64,000 nt of DNA. Source: Phycisphaerales bacterium (GTDB lineage Bacteria > Planctomycetota > Phycisphaerae > Phycisphaerales > UBA1924). The notes under the pieces were generated by a model. It saw nothing but the letters and a program-made list of their open reading frames with translations. It made no database searches and was not told where the DNA came from. The DNA is taken from contig JADLGW010000056.1 in assembly GCA_020849105.1 (NCBI GenBank), positions 124,001-188,000 of the forward strand, written 5' to 3'. Below are positions 58,950-64,000 of this stretch, one piece after another. The position numbers and the translations under genes are program-made. Numbering within the stretch: position 1 is the stretch's first letter; each line of letters begins with the position of its first letter.

Positions 58950-59906
58950 ATGACCACCCACACCGCCGCCACCCAGCCGGCCCTGTCCCGCAGCGACCTC
59001 AACCTCCCGGGAAGGTCGGGCAAGGTACGTGATGTCTACGAACTTCCGTCGGTACCCGGCCGGCCCCCGGCCCTGCTCATTGTGGCGACCGACCGGCTCT
59101 CGGCCTTTGACGTGGTCCTGCCGACCCCCATCCCGGGCAAGGGACGGGTACTAACGGAAATCTCCAACTTCTGGTTCCGCTTCATCGAGCAGCGCCGACT
59201 CGCGACGACCCACATGCTGGGCACGGACCTGGCCCGAGTCCCCGACGCCGCCTTCCGCAGGGGCGGCACCACCCGGTCGGACCTTGCCGGTCGGTCAATC
59301 ATCGGCCGCCGGTGCAGGGTCGTGCCCGTGGAGTGCGTCGTCCGCGGATACCTGGAGGGCTCGGGGTGGAAGGATTACCAGAAGACAGGGGCCGTCTGCG
59401 GCGTCAAGTTGCCGGCGGGGCTCAGGCAGTGCGCCAAACTGCCCGAGCCGATCTTCACGCCCGCCACGAAGGCCCCGCAGGGAGAGCACGACGAGAACAT
59501 CAGTTTCGAGGCCGCGGCCGGGACTGTCGGAAAGGCCCTGATGGACGCCCTGCGCGACCGCTCGCTCGCGATCTACACCGCCGCGGCCGATTTCGCGCTC
59601 TCCCGCGGCATCATCATCGCCGACACGAAGTTTGAGTTCGGCATCCCGGACGGGGACAGCGGCGGGGAGCCCATCCTGATCGACGAGGCGCTCACCCCCG
59701 ACAGTTCCCGCTTCTGGCCCGCCGACCGCTTCGAGCCGGGCCGGTCGCAACCCAGTTACGACAAGCAGTTCGTGCGGGAGTACCTGGAAGCGCTCGTCGC
59801 CCGCGGCGAGTGGAACAAGACCGCGCCGGGCCCCTCGCTGCCCACGGAGGTCGTGGAGCGCACCCTGGAGAAGTACGCGGAGGCCCGTGACCGGCTCACC
59901 GCCTAG
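58950..59906 (+). CDS. purC: Phosphoribosylaminoimidazole-succinocarboxamide (SAICAR) synthase
   Basis: Purine biosynthesis enzyme joining CAIR and aspartate with ATP. It has 318 aa and belongs to the longer, yeast-like type. Family motifs: GRSGKVRDVYEL, ATDRLSAFDVVLP, VVPVECVVRGYLEGSGWKDYQ, ADTKFEFGI and DEALTPDSSRFWP. An ATG three codons earlier (58941) is the usual alternative; the leaderless -10 favours 58950. No other pur gene is adjacent. Confidence 0.94.
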   Translation: MTTHTAATQPALSRSDLNLPGRSGKVRDVYELPSVPGRPPALLIVATDRLSAFDVVLPTPIPGKGRVLTEISNFWFRFIEQRRLATTHMLGTDLARVPDAAFRRGGTTRSDLAGRSIIGRRCRVVPVECVVRGYLEGSGWKDYQKTGAVCGVKLPAGLRQCAKLPEPIFTPATKAPQGEHDENISFEAAAGTVGKALMDALRDRSLAIYTAAADFALSRGIIIADTKFEFGIPDGDSGGEPILIDEALTPDSSRFWPADRFEPGRSQPSYDKQFVREYLEALVARGEWNKTAPGPSLPTEVVERTLEKYAEARDRLTA

Positions 59907-59912
59907 GGCGTC

Positions 59913-61883
59913 TTACCTGGCCTGGATGGCCGGGGCACGGGCCGCGGCGTCCGCGGCCTCCAGTTGCCGCATCTCCACGAGGAAGGCGTCCATTCCCGGC
60001 GGCTCCGGGAAGACCTGGTCGAACGTCCGCCCGCCCTCCTTGGCCAGTTCGTCGAACGTGGGCTTGAACCGCTCCTTGATGCGCAGGTACCCGTAGCGCT
60101 TCAGGTCCTCCGGCGCGTTGTCGTACAGCGTCTCGGCGTGGTCGGGGTCGAGCGTCCCGATCAGTTCCGCAAAGACCCTGGCCGCCAGCAGGCGGAAGTC
60201 CGCGGGCATCAGGTCCATCCGCGACATCTCCGGGTTCATGTTGGAGATGTTCCGCTGCTTGGTCATGAAGTACAGGTGGGCCTGCTTGGCGAACTCGAAC
60301 TGCCGGCGGAACTCGTCCTCGTTGCCCACCATCAGCCCGCGCACATACGCCCCCTGCAGCGCGCCCATGACCTCCTGCACCGCGATCGCGGGGCGGGTGT
60401 ACTCGTCCACCGGGCTCTCGTCGTACACGAAGTCGGCCAGCGGCTTGGAGAACCGCCGCGCCCGGTCCGGGTCATTCTGGTTCGCGTGCGGGTACACGGC
60501 GGCCTGGTGGTAGTACTTCTCGGCCAGTTTGAACTGCCCGCGCCGGTAGAAGAACCGCGTCGCCTCGATCAGGAAGTTCTCGTACCCCGCGGAGTACACG
60601 CTGAACGGGCGCGAGTCCACGTCGAACCGGCTCCGGTCGCGCAGCGACGCCAGCACCTCGCCGTAGGTCTCCACGAAGTACGGGCTTGGCAGCGTCATGT
60701 AGAAGATGTCCTGCCGGTCCGGGTTGTACACCTCCGACATGAAGTCGAAGTACAGTTCACCCGAACGCCACAACTCCTGCAGCGCGTGCATCACCACGCG
60801 GTCCGCGTTCGTGAAGTCGTAATCGAGCCTGTTCCGGTCCTCCACCCGCGTGATCGCGTTCTCCGTCCCCCGCACGGCCCAGTACAGCCCGTGCGCCGCC
60901 GGGTGACGCCAGTCCAGGGGCCCGAACCGCTGCGTGTACCGCAGCATCCGGTCCGGCTCCATGTGGTACCCGTCGATCAGCACCCGCTTCCGCACGAAGG
61001 GCAGCAGCGCGTCCCACGCCGGCTTCATCGCGGGGTCGGCGCACAGCGCGGCCATCTCCTTGTTGCGGTCCTTCATGTGCGCGATCAGGTACTCGTGCTG
61101 CCCGGAGTTGCGCACCGCCCGGTTCGCCTCGTACACGCTCAGCAGCGCCGCGTCCGGTGTGATGCGGAAGTGGTCCCGCAGCAGCGCCACCAGGTCCCGG
61201 GCCGCGGGCGCCCGGGCGTACACCCCGTCCAGCGTGTCCGGAGCCTCCACGATCGGGGCCAGCCAGTCCGCGTATGCCTTCGTTGCGCTCGCCCGGTCCA
61301 GCGTCGCCGCGTCCAGCGTCGGCGGCGGGCCCAGGTTGACCTGCCACTCCACGGCCAGTTGCCGCTTGTAATAGCCGTTGGCGTCGTCCATGTACCCCTG
61401 GATCTTGTGCAGGAACAGGTACGCCAGTTCCTTGTGCAGCAGCAGGTCGTTCGGGTTGGTCGGGATGCCCTCGTCCCGCAGCAGCGAGATCCCCGCCTGC
61501 ACCCACCGCCACCGCTCCGGGAATGTGTGCGTCGCAACGGAGATGTTGTACGCCATGTTCCACGCATGGAACACCCACACCTGAGGGAACCGCGGCTCCA
61601 GTTTCGTGATGGCCCGCGAGAGTTCGTTGGCTTCGTAGTACCGGCCGCTCTCCTTCAGGTCGTTGGCCCGCATCCACAGCAGGTTGACGAAGATCCCGCG
61701 GAACGCGCCCATGGCGATGCCCGCGGCGACCTCGATCGGCGCCCCCTCGGTCGGCTCGTCCGTGTAGCCCAGGCGGTTCCGCCCCGCCGACGCCGAGATC
61801 TGCGTCGCCAGCACCCCCGACCCGACCAGCATCAGGCCCAGGAGCCCCGCGGCCAGGAGTTGGATGGTGGTGTCGCGCCGCAT
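59913..61883 (-). CDS. Large membrane-anchored helical-repeat protein, ABC-linked
   Basis: A 656-aa protein with one N-terminal membrane helix (residues 8-28) followed by an all-helical soluble region with TPR-like pairs (KLAEKYYHQAAVYPHANQ and similar). Many tyrosine- and tryptophan-rich helices are present. No catalytic motif is recognised. It lies 13 nt after the ABC-2 permease gene on the same strand and ends the operon, so it is probably an accessory subunit of that transporter. Function unknown. Confidence 0.7.
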   Translation of the reverse strand: MRRDTTIQLLAAGLLGLMLVGSGVLATQISASAGRNRLGYTDEPTEGAPIEVAAGIAMGAFRGIFVNLLWMRANDLKESGRYYEANELSRAITKLEPRFPQVWVFHAWNMAYNISVATHTFPERWRWVQAGISLLRDEGIPTNPNDLLLHKELAYLFLHKIQGYMDDANGYYKRQLAVEWQVNLGPPPTLDAATLDRASATKAYADWLAPIVEAPDTLDGVYARAPAARDLVALLRDHFRITPDAALLSVYEANRAVRNSGQHEYLIAHMKDRNKEMAALCADPAMKPAWDALLPFVRKRVLIDGYHMEPDRMLRYTQRFGPLDWRHPAAHGLYWAVRGTENAITRVEDRNRLDYDFTNADRVVMHALQELWRSGELYFDFMSEVYNPDRQDIFYMTLPSPYFVETYGEVLASLRDRSRFDVDSRPFSVYSAGYENFLIEATRFFYRRGQFKLAEKYYHQAAVYPHANQNDPDRARRFSKPLADFVYDESPVDEYTRPAIAVQEVMGALQGAYVRGLMVGNEDEFRRQFEFAKQAHLYFMTKQRNISNMNPEMSRMDLMPADFRLLAARVFAELIGTLDPDHAETLYDNAPEDLKRYGYLRIKERFKPTFDELAKEGGRTFDQVFPEPPGMDAFLVEMRQLEAADAAARAPAIQAR

Positions 61884-61896
61884 CCCGATTCCCTTA

Positions 61897-63876
61897 CTAC
61901 TGGCCGGAGTACGTCGCCAGTTCGCGCCGCCGGAAGATCAGGACCGCGATCCCGTACAGCACCGAGGAGAACACGCCCAGCACGATCATGCCCCAGGCGA
62001 CACCGCCCCAGGACAGCAGCAGGCCGTCGACCAGTTTCTGCGTCGGGCGAAGGTCCGTGTACGTCTTGAACATCCCGATCACCGTCTTGGCGATGATCTC
62101 GATCACCAGGTTGAACCACTGGATGTGACCCTTGTCCTCCGTGCTCCAGTACTCCATCGCGTGCGACAGGTACCCGCTGCTCTCGGCCCCCATGAACGCG
62201 CACAGCGACACGAACACCGCGACCGGGAACGACAGGAACGTCGCGGCCGTCACCGCCAGCATCGCCAGGAACCCGAGTTTGACCCACAGCACCAGCGCCA
62301 CCCGCACGAAGTTGGCCCGGTACCCGCCGACCGCGTACGACAGTTCCATCCCGCCCGGCGGGAACGTGATCGAGTACTCGTTGGGCTGGGCCTGGACCAC
62401 CTGCCCGTCGGCGATGAGCAGCGCCCCGTTGACCACGATCATCTCGACACGCCCGAACTCGTTGATGACCTCCGGACGCAGCCGCAGCGTCGTGTACTGG
62501 TCGAGCGGCACCTCCTGGGGCGCCTCCGCCGTGTTCCCGAAGATGAAGGTCAACTTGTACACCTTGTTGGGCAGGTTCTCCCCCGACTGGATCTTGTACC
62601 GCAGCATCAGCGGCACGCCGCTGGCCTTCGCCGCGCCCAGCCCCTCGAAGATGTACGTCTCCTGCCCCATGGGCTCGATCGTGAAGAACTGCTGGGCCAC
62701 CCCCTTGAACAGGTCGTCGCGCACCTTATTGAGCGCGGACGCCGTCGTCGCGAACTGCGGGTCCTCCTTCCGCTTCTCCGCGATGAAGTCCTGGACCGCG
62801 GCCTCGAACTCCTTGTCCTGCATCCCGAACCGCCGCACCTGCCCGTTCTCCAGCCGCCCCAGCGTTGGCTTGACGCTCTGCCGCGCCACCAGCACCTCGG
62901 TCTCCAGCGTGTACCGGTCCTGCGACACGAAGTCTCCGCCGCGCCCCGCCGCGATCGACGAGGCCTGCGCCCGGTCCTCGCCCAGCGCCGGTTGCTGGCG
63001 CAGGTACTCGGTGAACAGGAAGATCCCCGAACAGGAGACCGCCAGCAGCACCCCCGCCAGGGACGTGATCCCGAGCCACTTGCCCAGCAGGTACTGCCAG
63101 GCCGCCACGGGCTTGGTCATCGTCTGCCAGATCTGTTTGTCGCGCTGCTCGAACGCCACCGTCGCCACGCCGAACACCACCACCAGCAGCGCGATGATCC
63201 AGAACGCCCCGGACGTCGAGTACTGCAGGAACGCCTGCACCCGGTACCGAAGCGTCGGCGTGGTGAGCAGGCCCGGCAGCGTCGCCAGCCCGACCACCAG
63301 CATCACGATGAAGACCAGGGACACGTTCATCCGCACCGCCTCGGCCAGCACGTTGCGGGCGATCGCACGCACCGGACCGCTCCCGGACAGCAGGAACCGC
63401 GCCCCCTGCATGAGCGCCGTGAACGAGGCGGTGAGCGCGACCACACCGATCACCAGTCGGGCCGCCCCGCCCGCGCCGAAGAACGCCAGGGGCACCGCCA
63501 CCAGCGCCGCCACCAGCAGGAGCGCCCCGTACGTCAGCGCCAGCCCGATCCAGATGATCACCAGCGCCACGCCGCTCACCACGGCAAGCCCGATCCCCAT
63601 GCTGGCCGGGTCGTCGCGGGCCGCCAGGACGTCCCGCAGGATCTGCTCCATGTTGTCCGCGGCCACCGGTTCTTCGGCGGAGTGGCCCGCCGGCGTTCCC
63701 GCCCCATCGACCGGCGCCGTCACACGGGCATCCGCGGCCGGCGGGGCCGCCCGGCGCACCGCGTACGTCACGAAGACGGTCGCGGCAAGGGCGAGCACCG
63801 CCAGGGAAACCGCCACCTTGAATGACAGCGAGTTCTGGAGCCGGTTGGCCCGCGCGCCAAACTCGCGAACGGTCAC
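61897..63876 (-). CDS. ABC-2-type transporter permease
   Basis: A 659-aa membrane protein: one helix near residues 22-42, a cluster of helices around 90-270 with the WQTMTKPVAAWQYLLGKWLGI segment typical of ABC-2 permeases, a large extracytoplasmic beta-rich domain (about 300-520) and further helices at the C-terminus. The GTG start overlaps the stop of the upstream gene (GTGA). The ATPase is probably encoded just upstream, outside the window. Substrate unknown. Confidence 0.78.
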   Translation of the reverse strand: MTVREFGARANRLQNSLSFKVAVSLAVLALAATVFVTYAVRRAAPPAADARVTAPVDGAGTPAGHSAEEPVAADNMEQILRDVLAARDDPASMGIGLAVVSGVALVIIWIGLALTYGALLLVAALVAVPLAFFGAGGAARLVIGVVALTASFTALMQGARFLLSGSGPVRAIARNVLAEAVRMNVSLVFIVMLVVGLATLPGLLTTPTLRYRVQAFLQYSTSGAFWIIALLVVVFGVATVAFEQRDKQIWQTMTKPVAAWQYLLGKWLGITSLAGVLLAVSCSGIFLFTEYLRQQPALGEDRAQASSIAAGRGGDFVSQDRYTLETEVLVARQSVKPTLGRLENGQVRRFGMQDKEFEAAVQDFIAEKRKEDPQFATTASALNKVRDDLFKGVAQQFFTIEPMGQETYIFEGLGAAKASGVPLMLRYKIQSGENLPNKVYKLTFIFGNTAEAPQEVPLDQYTTLRLRPEVINEFGRVEMIVVNGALLIADGQVVQAQPNEYSITFPPGGMELSYAVGGYRANFVRVALVLWVKLGFLAMLAVTAATFLSFPVAVFVSLCAFMGAESSGYLSHAMEYWSTEDKGHIQWFNLVIEIIAKTVIGMFKTYTDLRPTQKLVDGLLLSWGGVAWGMIVLGVFSSVLYGIAVLIFRRRELATYSGQ

Positions 63877-64000
63877 CGCTGGCCCTCCCCGCGATCCCGG
63901 GGCTTGTCGATGAGCGAGTCAACCACCGAGAGGTCCACCTCGGCGGTGCTCATCGGCGCCGGCGGGGCCTCGGGCGGCGGCGGCGGGTCCTGCGCCGGAT
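63873..64000 (-). CDS. C-terminal fragment of the first gene of the ABC operon
   Basis: Only the last ~42 codons are in the window: a Pro-rich linker (PAQDPPPPPEAPPAP), then MSTAEVDLSVVDSLIDK and a charged end. It overlaps the permease start as GTGA. By position it could be the ATPase or another subunit; the fragment itself has no diagnostic motif. Confidence 0.6.
   Translation of the reverse strand, partial: PAQDPPPPPEAPPAPMSTAEVDLSVVDSLIDKPRDRGEGQR

Noticed and set aside
59964-63825. Two very long plus-strand open frames at the right end
   Set aside because: Both mirror the helical-repeat and permease genes; their translations are Arg/His/Val shadows without start signals.

Overview
The window is high-GC bacterial chromosome, about 99% covered by ordinary single-copy genes on both strands. 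Several signs point to a planctomycete, most likely of class Phycisphaerae. One secreted protein ends in a Cys-containing dockerin-like tandem (DCNGD..LNLSDFGCF). Membrane proteins end in CGYDLTGL/CPECG-type zinc ribbons. There are H-X-DG-type prepilin proteins, a GH10-like protein with an extra N-terminal domain, kdsB (outer-membrane KDO), and much use of GTG starts. This placement is inference from gene content; no rRNA or tRNA gene is present to settle it.

Layout. 1-3570 (minus): acyl carrier protein, AMP-forming acyl ligase and an AsnB-type amidotransferase cut by the window edge, a trio known from exosortase/EPS loci. 3776-5890: fusA (EF-G). 6260-9870 (minus): WecA/MraY-type phosphoglycosyltransferase plus O-antigen-ligase-like protein, a polysaccharide pair. 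9959-14597: YwaF-like membrane protein, small coiled-coil membrane protein, then a large exported membrane protein with an ABC ATPase. 14676-16099: prepilin-like protein and partner. 16231-19230: ispH, a zinc-ribbon membrane protein, rlmN. 19258-23523 (minus): a tight operon ribF - DHH phosphoesterase - DNA methyltransferase - M20 peptidase, each junction a 4-nt overlap. 23591-26508: fatty-acid oxidation pair (acyl-CoA dehydrogenase, enoyl-CoA hydratase). 26619-33176: cytochrome b561, dockerin protein, SulP transporter, two lipoproteins, two stand-alone receiver proteins, Gfo/Idh/MocA oxidoreductase. 33645-40387: type IV pilus block (pilT, pilC, PilV-, PilX- and PilW-like). 40377-44334: secreted protein, TonB-like protein, thioredoxin-fold protein, glycosyltransferase. 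44368-47732: nnrE, bifunctional nuclease, truD, DUF4097-like lipoprotein. 47733-48529: decayed region with a panD-like remnant and palindromic repeats. 48530-53104: RRM protein, two methyltransferases, kdsB, phoU, zinc-ribbon protein. 53114-58801: mfd, ComEA-like protein, degenerate GH10-like protein. 58950-64000: purC, then a membrane/ABC-2 permease operon leaving the window.

Two genome-wide habits stand out. First, thirteen transcription-unit starts carry a TANNNT hexamer only 5-8 nt before the start codon and no Shine-Dalgarno sequence, which predicts leaderless mRNAs with a conserved geometry. Second, palindromic repeat elements (an outer inverted repeat enclosing or flanking two hairpins) occur not only between genes but in frame inside conserved housekeeping genes (ispH, rlmN, mfd, and the N-terminus of a DNA methyltransferase), adding roughly 25-45 residues of low-complexity peptide. 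Neither CRISPR arrays, insertion sequences, prophage genes nor RNA genes were seen. All promoter and repeat calls come from reading the sequence by eye.
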